From positions 1-40,968 of the forward strand of contig CAWVWT010000017.1 in assembly GCA_963934015.1 (NCBI GenBank): DNA of 40,968 bases, written 5' to 3'. Position numbers and translations under genes: made by a program. This document shows, one piece after another, positions 8,301 through 15,883 of the stretch; within the stretch, counting starts at the first letter, position 1; each line of letters begins with the position of its first letter. The notes beneath the pieces were generated by a model, which was not told the origin of the DNA, searched no databases, and worked only from the letters and a program-made list of their open reading frames with translations. Source of the DNA: MGIIb-P sp963934015. GTDB taxonomy: Archaea > Thermoplasmatota > Poseidoniia > Poseidoniales > Thalassarchaeaceae.

Positions 8301-10086
8301 AATTGTCTTGTGCTTCATCAATGATAAACGCACGATACCTCGAACGGATATCACCCAACCTCGCATACCTTGATTGCAAATCTTCGAGTAAGCGTGTGGC
8401 TTCCTTCAAATTCAATCCTGCTGATTTCGGATCTTCAACGAATCCTTGCATGATTGACAAGGCCGTTAGTATGTGCTCATCACTCCAAGATTCATCCGGT
8501 AATGCATCTAGAGCGTGCACTACTTCGATTGGATAATCCGCTCGCATGATTCGGGGGCAACGAGCGAGAAGGAGATCAGCTGCCAATGAGGATACATCAT
8601 CAAACTCGTGAACACCTTCACGAACTTTGAGTTCATGTAGGATATCGAGAAGAGCTCGATGGCAAAGGAGCATATCTTCAAGGTGAGATGCTTCCTCATC
8701 GATACCAAAAGCAAGATTTTTGCCAGGTGAAGAATGTGGTAATGGAGATTCAATTCTTTGAGGATTTAAACCGGTAACTACAGGCATATTTGGGACGGAA
8801 AAAGATGTGTCATCCAGTAGATAAATTGCTCGCGCCAAAGGCCTGAAGGAACGCCCATTGGAGCCATTCCATAATTCTGCAATCGCTGCCCCTAAATCCT
8901 TGGCAAGTTGCTTGGCATGGTCTTCTGATACAGCACCCCATGTTGCGACACCCCGGGGCCAATCGGCTGAATTGGTGAGGTTACCACTACTAAATGCACT
9001 CACCTTCGTACTTTGATGCGATGAGGTTGTGCAGGTCACCATGCAAAGTCCATGTAACCACAACCATCGTTCCCAACGTGTTGCAGGGGGCCCAACATCA
9101 ACCATCTCGGCTAGAGAATGGAATCTCGTCCTACCAATGAGTGCATTGGCAACATCCAGATTGTTACCATAAGTTCGTGCATGATTGACCCAAGCTAGAC
9201 ATGCTTGATGGATTTCATTTACAAAAGCATCAAAATGGACATCTGCAGGGGCTAAAATTGCTTCAATCAATCTGTGAACATCATCAGAATCCACGCCACC
9301 ATTCGATTCTAAACGGCGGGCGACCGTGTCCACAAAAATCCGGTTCGATAATAGTGAGGAGAGGACGGTGCGAACAGCCTTACGATTTCCAAACCTTCGG
9401 GCCAAGCGATCGCGAGATTGTATCAGTAAGGATGCACGTTCACCAGAGACACCCGCAGCGACTGCATCACCAGCTGAGCGTAATCTCCAGAGCCCTTCAA
9501 GAGCCTGCTCGAGCAACACATGTCTCTCTGCATTCCCAATGACTTCATCGGTAGGTCTCTGTGACAAATCGGCTCGCCATGGGGCGATTAGGCGAGATAA
9601 GAAGGAATCAATGGTCCCAATTGGTGCATCTTCTAGCATTGCTGTGAGTTGATCTATGAGCCCTTCGTGAGTGACTCTTGAATCTCGACGTTGACCCCCA
9701 TCATCTAGTGTGGGACCCGGGCGTAATCGATTCAATTCTTTCCAAAGACGATGGCGCATTTCTTCTGCTGCTCTTGTTGTAAAAGTGAGGACGACCACTT
9801 CGCTGGGTAGCAGGCCCTGCCACTGTGTCAAATCTTCACGTTCAGCCAAACCGATTCGTAGAGAGCCTGCAGCGAGGGGGAGGGGGCGAGGCCCTGGTGG
9901 CAATAAGCGGGTGGCCCGTTGGTCGACTGAGAGGTAATGCTCAATCGTACGACCTACGATACTCTGTGTCTTCCCAGTACCCGCTCCTGCATCCAAAATC
10001 AAATGCATATCGATGGCAAGAGCCAAGCGCTGTCCAACATTCAATTCCAAGAAGTGTCGCCCCCTACAATAGATGCAAGTCCACAT
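5338..10086 (-). CDS. addA-like: AddA/RecB-like ATP-dependent DNA helicase-nuclease
   Basis: About 1,582 residues from the ATG at 10086 (numbering below from there). An SF1A UvrD/RecB helicase: Walker A DAGAGTGKT (32-40), FTTRAAEEM (102-110), DEAQD (590-594), GDRKQSIYAFR (631-641), NYRT (738-741), MTIHGSKGL (1046-1054) and RRLFYVACTR (1121-1130). A RecB-type nuclease follows at the C-terminus with His1300 (GSIFHRV), Asp1432 (TDLVL), Asp1450-x-Lys1452 (VDFKT) and Gln1489 (QLALY), so both activities look intact. Its 5' end overlaps the AddB-like gene, so the pair is translationally coupled. The start is uncertain: ATG 10086 overlaps by 46 bp, while TTG 10044 would give a 4-bp TTGA overlap. Expected role: resection of double-strand DNA ends for recombination, or degradation of foreign linear DNA. 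AddAB/RecBCD systems are typically bacterial. Confidence 0.9.
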   Translation of the reverse strand: MWTCIYCRGRHFLELNVGQRLALAIDMHLILDAGAGTGKTQSIVGRTIEHYLSVDQRATRLLPPGPRPLPLAAGSLRIGLAEREDLTQWQGLLPSEVVVLTFTTRAAEEMRHRLWKELNRLRPGPTLDDGGQRRDSRVTHEGLIDQLTAMLEDAPIGTIDSFLSRLIAPWRADLSQRPTDEVIGNAERHVLLEQALEGLWRLRSAGDAVAAGVSGERASLLIQSRDRLARRFGNRKAVRTVLSSLLSNRIFVDTVARRLESNGGVDSDDVHRLIEAILAPADVHFDAFVNEIHQACLAWVNHARTYGNNLDVANALIGRTRFHSLAEMVDVGPPATRWERWLWLHGLCMVTCTTSSHQSTKVSAFSSGNLTNSADWPRGVATWGAVSEDHAKQLAKDLGAAIAELWNGSNGRSFRPLARAIYLLDDTSFSVPNMPVVTGLNPQRIESPLPHSSPGKNLAFGIDEEASHLEDMLLCHRALLDILHELKVREGVHEFDDVSSLAADLLLARCPRIMRADYPIEVVHALDALPDESWSDEHILTALSIMQGFVEDPKSAGLNLKEATRLLEDLQSRYARLGDIRSRYRAFIIDEAQDNSAQQWRLLGRLWGSRSLPEGTSPPDTPWEPTICCVGDRKQSIYAFRQAQVSGFVDFGKALRNMNEHEFHTLSALTRRPELRRQNAARDPRYSADGGFATASDLPESRSKAEGAWVRFDEQEKGSSKSVDALARSQGHVELVVNYRTAAGLLNRMNEWWEDIFSPVHDRFPGDWYARPQALIPARSNVEGRFEWLAPASILATGHPNPDLSTPLDPFSSGSSSEMENALITARIRALLDGAPTRVGENEQPKCDPYTPGEILVLLPSRSKLKDLMTRLEAAGIPAVADKEGGLLLRPVIRPLLGLLQWIARPSSRHAAATVARSCLVGLNDEELQKFLGGATIGENLIQRLSEILPQGPHRVFVEHWLKHSHRGTVAESLHEALNHSDLLLAHPRTSERNDAEQFLRLVENQSSEVGGDPILLADRISRLADVAGNDLISAGVSTADAVQVMTIHGSKGLQRKCVIVGGLFSEGQGNISHDLRQRVIATPSLFASNPRPWITQSSLDSGIWTLARTLQEAQIQAEARRLFYVACTRVKDLLILAGGPNDSTRLDETISMKLRSLPMPTFGHMWFDALGWEPEEDGRYLIEPQSLPFAVHCHESELGGVTTTTSSLVHMARLDESVQIAYENVSPPVPVDTPTRTRGIRISPHQLDKAAICPRCYLQLMNLGLSPDAVSQYTSTESAQSLAERIGLPPANVIGSIFHRVIEIGLENPGLQTEISVPLPTQWTQKTPNLLEDDDVIQSVLDELLPPNADADAMKSLLKKMSKAVIGGPLGTLTSGLNWNGETVEGLRTEWPFNLQQSLEIDAGDQTWTPHGPHRLANIESFIFSSTGITDLVLCTRLKDGSGAIRAVDFKTTGAAHLHSGWAHPLLEADGDTRHESEQEMLDDYRMQLALYTLTLIRQEQARERAGIPHRKVLPPAILSATTGRMIMMTEEEMNDSLVDLEALLQEIAELALEDEIGHECECSLNLSNIRLFSNSANELE

Positions 10087-13000
10087 GCTTCTTTCACGCG
10101 GCACCATGTGCAAACACCCTCAGCTGGTGTCGCATGTACCCGGCCTGAATTAGCCGCATCTGCAACGTCGAATGCTGTGGTCAATCTCTCCATCATCCAA
10201 GCACGGAATGGATCACTCGCTGCTGTAGAGTCCTCACTTTGGAATCTATGTGTATCATGCGTAAGAGTTGTAATCCCACCTACACCGTTGTCTTCCAGTA
10301 ACTCTGCAAATGCAGGACTGACCTCGATACTGTGAATGGTTGATGTACCCACTTCAGAAATACCTGCGCCTATAACAAGATCTCCAGGGTGGGATATTTC
10401 CCAACATCTTGCATACAAACCAAGTTGTAATTCATCGAATAATGCTTTTCGGTGCCGTTCTCCAGCCCTACTCTTCGATGGGCCATCCACCGATTTTATG
10501 TCGCGAATCAAAACCAAACGCTTGGGTTTCCACTTAGATAATTCCGTCCAATCAAGCGGCGCGATGGAATCATCACCGCCCTCTAGAGTTGGATCATTGA
10601 ATATGTCGACTCGATCGATATAACCAGTTAATTCAATTACGCGACCATCAGGGTGGGGCAATGTCATTCCATTCAATGACCATTCAATCGAAATGGGGAT
10701 AGAATTGAACAATTTCATCTCAGCAAGCAGCATGTTTCCAAGACGGCCAGATGGTGATATTGACTGCGGCGATGCTAACCAATCCAACCATGTTTGACGC
10801 GGCATCCCAATGAGGTCGTGTCGCCGCTGTGCTGCAGTGGCATCTTCTCTTTCCAACCATGGGGCATGAACGCCTATGTGGTCTAAAATATGGACAAACA
10901 TATCATCCTCAGAATGACCTGAAAGGGCAATTGAGGTTGAACCTGATGCGGAGCGTTCATCACCTTCAGCAAGGGAAAACACTTGCTCAAACAATGCACC
11001 TAGAGATTGATGGACAAGGTCGCCACGAATTCTCGCATCGAGATCTTCCTCTTGCTGTTCCATTCTGGCTGCATTCAAACGGCGCTCTAGCCAGCCCTGA
11101 CGTGGACAAGCTTGCCATCGCTGTAATCGGCTTGCTGACCATCGATTTCGGAGTAAATCTGCGCCACCTGTCAAGCCATGACGCTCGTCAAAAACGGGGA
11201 GTGATGTTTGACTTGGACGCAATGGCCTCGGATCTATTGCAAGCAATTGGCTTCGACCAGATTTACCCCCTAGAACTGGCCACTGTTCGGATAGTCTAGG
11301 GGGGGTTTCCCCTGGGGCACCTCTGTTGCCAGGAATAATTTTCAGGTCCCCCATACCACTAAACCGATTATGCAAATCCATACCGAGGTATTGTTCGTCG
11401 TCTTGAACATCTGTGGGTTGCCTTCGCAACCGATCTTGCATCAATCCAGAATCGAGTGGAATCGAAATGGCCGCGGGGTGAAGTGGTGGCGAGAGTGGTT
11501 GATGGAACGCATGTAAAGAGAGTCCGGCGCGTTGCCTTGTATCTCGAATTCCCCGCCCTGATATACGTACTTCAGCCCTAGTGGTTCCAGATTTCTGAAC
11601 CATCTCAATCGTAGCAGGTTTCCAAACAAGATGATGCCCACGAGTACGCTCACCCGATGCGGTTGACCAATTTTCCAAGAATTTGGGCTTGGATACTGTT
11701 TCTGAGGTATCTGCACCATAATGTTGGACAAGCCATTCTGCTATTGGAGTCGCAGGTTGGCAATCATCATCAAGACCTGTTGCATCGATTAGAATCACCG
11801 TAGAAGATGCATGCATTAGATGGTGAAGTGTATGTCGTGCAGAACGCAGTGGTGAATCTGCGCGGCACAAATCTAATTCTCTACAATCCGCTTCGGTTAA
11901 CCAAGGTAACTTGTCGGTACGGAGGGACCAATTGGATGCAGTGAGATGCGTAAGAATGATGATGTCTGCAGAAACTCCCAATGCCTCACTTGGAGTCAAT
12001 ATGCGTATCTGATCGCTTGCTTCCAACATCTTGGGCGCTTGTAAATCATCCATCAATCCGAGGAAGCCTTCGACCCACTTGGGTCCTGATGCGGTTACGG
12101 GGTGTCCCAAGATTGATTGTGAAAAACGGAATTTTTCATGTTCATCAACCAATAATCGAATCGAACCTGTATCACTGAGCATTGCAGTAGGTTCCAAGTG
12201 TTCTACAAGATGTGAAATCCATTCATCTCCACTCGCTGGAGATTCAGGTAAAGGCAGAGGTTGTTTTGTGTAACAACCAACTGTAAATTCAGCATCAGCC
12301 AATAAGGCTCGTTCACCCGAACTCAACAATGGTGACAACCGTTTCAAAAAACAAAGAAACCACCATTGTGTGCATTCTGCTTTTTTCCCCGCCTCATCAA
12401 TATCTTCCCATGGAGCTGGGTGTGGGTCTGATGCGAGGGCACGTAACCAGCGAGACAGTGCCCCATATCCGCCTAGAATGTGCCATGAGCGGGCTAGTGA
12501 TTCAAGCCGATTTGAGTCCATTTCTGGAATCCACTCTTCATTTACGGAGTGGTTTTCTGTATGCAACCATTCATCGGTAAACCGCAAACTCTGCTGCGTC
12601 CCCACACCACGAATGCGCGACATTGACCATGCTTCTGTGCCACTTCCAATGGATGCGATTTCACCGAGCCAGTGTATGGATGGTGATGATTTAAGCAAAG
12701 ATGTGCTTGGTGGTGGACGCAATCCAATTTCAATGAGGGCTTTCCTCCAATCCTCAATACGATCGTCTTTTCCAGGATCGATAATGACTGCATTGGAATT
12801 GCTTGATACTGTGCGACTCCAATCTCTTAGCACCTCAATTGTTGCTAGTATGTCTAAGCCATTTGTGGGTACCAATAATCGTGAAACTGAATGTGCACAT
12901 TGTTCCGGTTCCCAAATTTCATGGTCATTCAGCCATTTTGGGATGGTCTCAACGGTACAAGGATGGACATCTTCAAGAATAGCTCCATGCAAACCCAATC

Positions 13001-13700
13001 GATAGTTTCCTATCGGTGCCTCACCATGCTGGCATAATTGATGCAGGTCTGTGAATCGATTCAGATTCAATAGTAAACGACGGTCACTTTTCGCCAATGT
13101 TGGCATTTGATCCATCAGAATAATTCCTGAAATTCCAGTCAGGGTGAATGGTTTAGTATCTTGAGATTCAAGTGCAGCAGTGAGGGATCTCCTGTGTTGT
13201 AATGGGTGCATTCCATTCATCTGGCGACCCATTCTGTTCACGGTATCCTCAAATGCATCAATACCAGGACCATCCCAATTTCGAACATCCTCGATATCAA
13301 ATGCTTGAGCCAGTTTAGACAAAGCCCGGGTTCGACCTTCTCCCCAGCGATGTTCGGGGGTTGGGTGAAGCAATGGGAATTCGCCATTCTTGGCGGCCAA
13401 TTCACATTCAGCGTGCAGCAAACGATGTCCGGTTGCATTGAATGGAAGAAGGCGGGGCAAACGTAAATCTGCGTGTAAAGACTTCCATAAAGATGCCAAG
13501 GTGTGGTGTAGAGAACGGTCAACTGGGCCTATATTTGAAGACTCTAACCGCGTCAATAATTCATCTCGAGAAGCATCGGAAGAGTGGATGGTAAGAATGG
13601 GTTCCACTCGGGGGTCGAGGACTTGAGTCCGCAATTGTTGGAACAACCAATCGGGAAACCGACCGGGGGGGGTATGTTCCAAAGTCAATGTGTAATCCAT
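10041..13700 (-). CDS. addB-like: AddB-like nuclease subunit with iron-sulfur staple
   Basis: 1,219 residues with an AddB/RexB-like layout. The N-terminal two thirds are helicase-like in length and in segments such as ADIIILTHLTASNWS (578-592), but no Walker A motif is visible, so this subunit should not hydrolyse ATP. The C-terminal third is a RecB-family nuclease: His897 (GDLVHQSL), Asp1029 (GYIDRVD), Asp1067-x-Lys1069 (RDIKS), Gln1092 (LQLGLY). It is flanked by the four cysteines of an AddB-type 4Fe-4S staple: Cys865 (QACPR) and Cys1197, Cys1200, Cys1206 (CTWCRVKEAC). It lies immediately upstream of the AddA-like gene and overlaps it. ATG 13700 is the only good start. Together they form a dual-nuclease, single-motor complex. 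Weak overall similarity to named families makes the symbol provisional. Confidence 0.82.
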   Translation of the reverse strand: MDYTLTLEHTPPGRFPDWLFQQLRTQVLDPRVEPILTIHSSDASRDELLTRLESSNIGPVDRSLHHTLASLWKSLHADLRLPRLLPFNATGHRLLHAECELAAKNGEFPLLHPTPEHRWGEGRTRALSKLAQAFDIEDVRNWDGPGIDAFEDTVNRMGRQMNGMHPLQHRRSLTAALESQDTKPFTLTGISGIILMDQMPTLAKSDRRLLLNLNRFTDLHQLCQHGEAPIGNYRLGLHGAILEDVHPCTVETIPKWLNDHEIWEPEQCAHSVSRLLVPTNGLDILATIEVLRDWSRTVSSNSNAVIIDPGKDDRIEDWRKALIEIGLRPPPSTSLLKSSPSIHWLGEIASIGSGTEAWSMSRIRGVGTQQSLRFTDEWLHTENHSVNEEWIPEMDSNRLESLARSWHILGGYGALSRWLRALASDPHPAPWEDIDEAGKKAECTQWWFLCFLKRLSPLLSSGERALLADAEFTVGCYTKQPLPLPESPASGDEWISHLVEHLEPTAMLSDTGSIRLLVDEHEKFRFSQSILGHPVTASGPKWVEGFLGLMDDLQAPKMLEASDQIRILTPSEALGVSADIIILTHLTASNWSLRTDKLPWLTEADCRELDLCRADSPLRSARHTLHHLMHASSTVILIDATGLDDDCQPATPIAEWLVQHYGADTSETVSKPKFLENWSTASGERTRGHHLVWKPATIEMVQKSGTTRAEVRISGRGIRDTRQRAGLSLHAFHQPLSPPLHPAAISIPLDSGLMQDRLRRQPTDVQDDEQYLGMDLHNRFSGMGDLKIIPGNRGAPGETPPRLSEQWPVLGGKSGRSQLLAIDPRPLRPSQTSLPVFDERHGLTGGADLLRNRWSASRLQRWQACPRQGWLERRLNAARMEQQEEDLDARIRGDLVHQSLGALFEQVFSLAEGDERSASGSTSIALSGHSEDDMFVHILDHIGVHAPWLEREDATAAQRRHDLIGMPRQTWLDWLASPQSISPSGRLGNMLLAEMKLFNSIPISIEWSLNGMTLPHPDGRVIELTGYIDRVDIFNDPTLEGGDDSIAPLDWTELSKWKPKRLVLIRDIKSVDGPSKSRAGERHRKALFDELQLGLYARCWEISHPGDLVIGAGISEVGTSTIHSIEVSPAFAELLEDNGVGGITTLTHDTHRFQSEDSTAASDPFRAWMMERLTTAFDVADAANSGRVHATPAEGVCTWCRVKEACGLASIVGGDTSWN

Positions 13701-13707
13701 GTTGAGG

Positions 13708-13738
13708 CCCCCGGGAGCGTTCTAGGTTCTCACGGGGG
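13708..13738 (-). terminator. GC-rich hairpin between the thioredoxin-like and AddB-like genes
   Basis: CCCCCG (13708-13713) pairs with CGGGGG (13733-13738), extended inward by three more pairs after one mismatch. It lies 22-52 bases past the stop of the upstream minus-strand gene and ends 8 bases before the AddB-like start codon. It could end the former transcript or structure the leader of the latter. There is no T-run. Confidence 0.35.
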
Positions 13739-13759
13739 TTCTTGAAGCATTGGACTCGT

Positions 13760-14704
13760 TCAATCTCTGCGAGACAATGCTGCAGCACCTAGGGCGATGA
13801 GGCCGAGTGGCGCCAAGAAGCCGGGTACAGAGGATGATTCGAGTTCTTGATCTGGTGGAAGTTCGCTGATATCTTCCAATACCCATTCGTGAACCACGAC
13901 CAATGATAGATCATCCCCATCATATGCAGCAGGGAGGGTGATTTCTTGCTCGCCACCCCATTCATTACCATCCGTTGACAATGCAGCATTGAGGTCGATC
14001 ACGGCTCGCACGATATTGTCATAATCTTCCAATCCATTTCCGCCTTCAGGGAAATATGCTGAATGCTCGACAACCATCAAGCGATGCCTCCATGTAATCC
14101 ATTCTGGCTCATCGGGGTGGATATCAAATGTCCAAGAAAGTGTACCTGAACTATTGTCACCCATCCATGTAAAATCTGATTCTACTCCATTCCATGACCG
14201 GAAGTCATGCTTGTCTGCGAACAGTTCAGTATAATCGGATTCCAATGAATCTCCGTTTGGAGTGCTTCCCGCAACAAATCGGAAACCATCGAATACAACC
14301 GTTGGTGCAGCTCTTTCCAATCCATTTGCGACTTCCTTACTGGTACCACCATACAGGTCTATCCAACGGTCGTCCCCAGCCTGTGATCCAAAAGGATCCT
14401 GTGATTCACCAATAAATCTGTGATGAACAAGAACTGTTGCCGATTCGTTTTCAAGCACGTCCATGAGAGCATGTTCCGAATCTACGCAATTTCCACACCA
14501 TGTGGCTGTGTATACTTCGACAACTTGCGTCTCTGACATATCACCTACGACTGTGAGGGTAGTTGAATTGTTGGACAAATCTGCCAAATCAAGCATATGC
14601 CCACCGAGTATTCCCTGATTAGGAATCATAGTCGCGGCACCTGCTTGAACTGGAGCCGGTAATAGTAAAACAACAAACAGTAGCATGGTCAAAATCTTGC
14701 GCAT
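13760..14704 (-). CDS. Secreted thioredoxin-like protein with PGF-CTERM-type anchor
   Basis: 314 residues. A signal peptide (Lys/Arg, then a hydrophobic run, residues 1-22) leads to a thioredoxin-like domain whose redox motif is TWCGNC, cysteines 70 and 73. The middle (about 105-160) and the 165-275 region are less conserved and acidic, consistent with an extracellular fold. The C-terminus has the three parts of a PGF-CTERM sorting tail: VPGF at 293-296, a hydrophobic helix, and a basic finish SRRD. In archaea this tail is processed by archaeosortase A and the protein is lipid-anchored. I infer an exported disulfide reductase/isomerase or a redox chaperone for surface proteins. The threonine aldolase gene lies 38 bases upstream in the same direction. 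Confidence 0.75.
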   Translation of the reverse strand: MRKILTMLLFVVLLLPAPVQAGAATMIPNQGILGGHMLDLADLSNNSTTLTVVGDMSETQVVEVYTATWCGNCVDSEHALMDVLENESATVLVHHRFIGESQDPFGSQAGDDRWIDLYGGTSKEVANGLERAAPTVVFDGFRFVAGSTPNGDSLESDYTELFADKHDFRSWNGVESDFTWMGDNSSGTLSWTFDIHPDEPEWITWRHRLMVVEHSAYFPEGGNGLEDYDNIVRAVIDLNAALSTDGNEWGGEQEITLPAAYDGDDLSLVVVHEWVLEDISELPPDQELESSSVPGFLAPLGLIALGAAALSRRD

Positions 14705-14742
14705 GGACGGGCGAAACCCAATCCCTCTCTAAATCATGCGGC

Positions 14743-15783
14743 TCAAAGTGCAGCGAAAGCGGCGATGGTTCGCTCAATGTCCTCATCAGTGATGTGTAAG
14801 TGTACAACGGCACGAACCGCTGTAGGGCCGACGTCGAGTACGTCGACACCATGTTCTGCCAACCTTGCCATGATTTGTTGGGCGCCTAATTCGCCATCGA
14901 TATAGACCATGTTGGTCTGTACACTGGTAAGGTCTACTGTGAATCCATCCATTGCGTTCACTGCTTCCGCCAATCGACGAGCACGCGTGTGATCTTCGGC
15001 TAAGCGGTCAATATGGTTCTCTACTGCAAACAAGCCACCTGCTGCTATGATGCCAGCCTGTCGCATTCCACCCCCAAACATTTTGCGCCAGCGATGTGCT
15101 CTTCCGATGACATCTGATGAACCAACTAGTACACTACCAACGGGTGCCCCAAGGCCTTTGGATAAACAAATGGAAATTGAATCATAATCGCGCACCATAC
15201 GCGCAGGATCGGTGCCAGTGGCAACCACTGCATTGAACAAACGGGCGCCGTCAATGTGTGCAGCACATCCATTTTCATGGGCGATTTTGGCAATCTCGTC
15301 TAGAGTTTCTTGAGGATAGCAAGTTCCACCACCACGATTCGCTGTATTTTCAACACAAACTAAACTACCATTCGGAAAATGACCAAGGCTACCTTCTGCT
15401 TTTCGAATTGCTTTTGCAACATCATCTGGATTCATGATACCCCTAACTGCAGGAACCAATGCGATAGAACAACCAGAAAGTGCTGCATATCCACCACCTT
15501 CATACTGGTATACATGAGATGTGGTTTCAGTGATGATTTCATCCCCTGGTGAAGTATGTGCTCGAATGGCCACTGCGTTGGACATTGTTCCACTGGGTAC
15601 GAAAAGTGCCGCCTCCTTGCCCAACATTGTAGCGAGTTTGTCTTGTAATGCTTGCACCGTTGGATCGTCTCCAAGTACATCGTCACCAACATCAGCGGAT
15701 TCCATCATAGCACGCATGGCTGCAGTGGGTTGGGTAACCGTGTCACTGCGAAGGTCGACACGGGCGGATGGGTGTTCGCGCAT
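14743..15783 (-). CDS. ltaE: Low-specificity L-threonine aldolase
   Basis: 346 residues, the normal length for this fold-type I PLP enzyme, which cleaves L-threonine or L-allo-threonine to glycine and acetaldehyde in the cytoplasm. Family signatures run in order: VDLRSDTVTQPT at 9-20, GDDVLGDDPT (33-42), the SGTMSN phosphate-loop segment (64-69), HIDGAR (176-181) and the Schiff-base lysine Lys209 in ICLSKGLGAPVGS. The block FGGGMRQAG follows. The ATG at 15783 is supported by the immediate match to the family N-terminus. A TATA-like element ends about 20 bases upstream, so the transcript may be leaderless. It is divergent from the aminotransferase gene. Confidence 0.92.
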   Translation of the reverse strand: MREHPSARVDLRSDTVTQPTAAMRAMMESADVGDDVLGDDPTVQALQDKLATMLGKEAALFVPSGTMSNAVAIRAHTSPGDEIITETTSHVYQYEGGGYAALSGCSIALVPAVRGIMNPDDVAKAIRKAEGSLGHFPNGSLVCVENTANRGGGTCYPQETLDEIAKIAHENGCAAHIDGARLFNAVVATGTDPARMVRDYDSISICLSKGLGAPVGSVLVGSSDVIGRAHRWRKMFGGGMRQAGIIAAGGLFAVENHIDRLAEDHTRARRLAEAVNAMDGFTVDLTSVQTNMVYIDGELGAQQIMARLAEHGVDVLDVGPTAVRAVVHLHITDEDIERTIAAFAAL

Positions 15784-15802
15784 GATTTCCCGTAGACGCC
15801 TG

Positions 15803-15810
15803 ACATAAAG
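15803..15810 (-). promoter_or_regulatory. Candidate TATA box for threonine aldolase
   Basis: CTTTATGT on the minus strand is centred about 24 bases upstream of the ATG at 15783, the spacing expected for a leaderless archaeal transcript. No Shine-Dalgarno is visible before this ATG. A second candidate, CATTATAGG, lies about 20 bases further upstream. Confidence 0.35.
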
Positions 15811-15857
15811 CAGTTTCAGGTGACCTATAATGGTAAGAATGGCAAGGCGAGAACCTC

Positions 15858-15865
15858 AAAAATAG
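15858..15865 (+). promoter_or_regulatory. Candidate TATA box for the aminotransferase operon
   Basis: AAAAATAG sits about 22 bases upstream of the ATG at 15884 within an A/T-rich patch of the 100-bp divergent intergenic region. No Shine-Dalgarno precedes the ATG, so a leaderless mRNA is plausible. Motif and spacing only. Confidence 0.3.
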
Positions 15866-15883
15866 TTTGATTGTGCGAACATC

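Noticed and set aside
12370..13005. 211-codon plus-strand frame inside the AddB-like gene
   Set aside because: Antisense to the real gene with no motif or start context.
6483..13672. 8-base C/G homopolymers in both AddAB-like genes (6483-6490 and 13665-13672) as phase-variation switches
   Set aside because: Runs of 7 C or G also occur in other, housekeeping genes here (for example in mcm near 30133) and both frames are intact, so slippage control is not supported.
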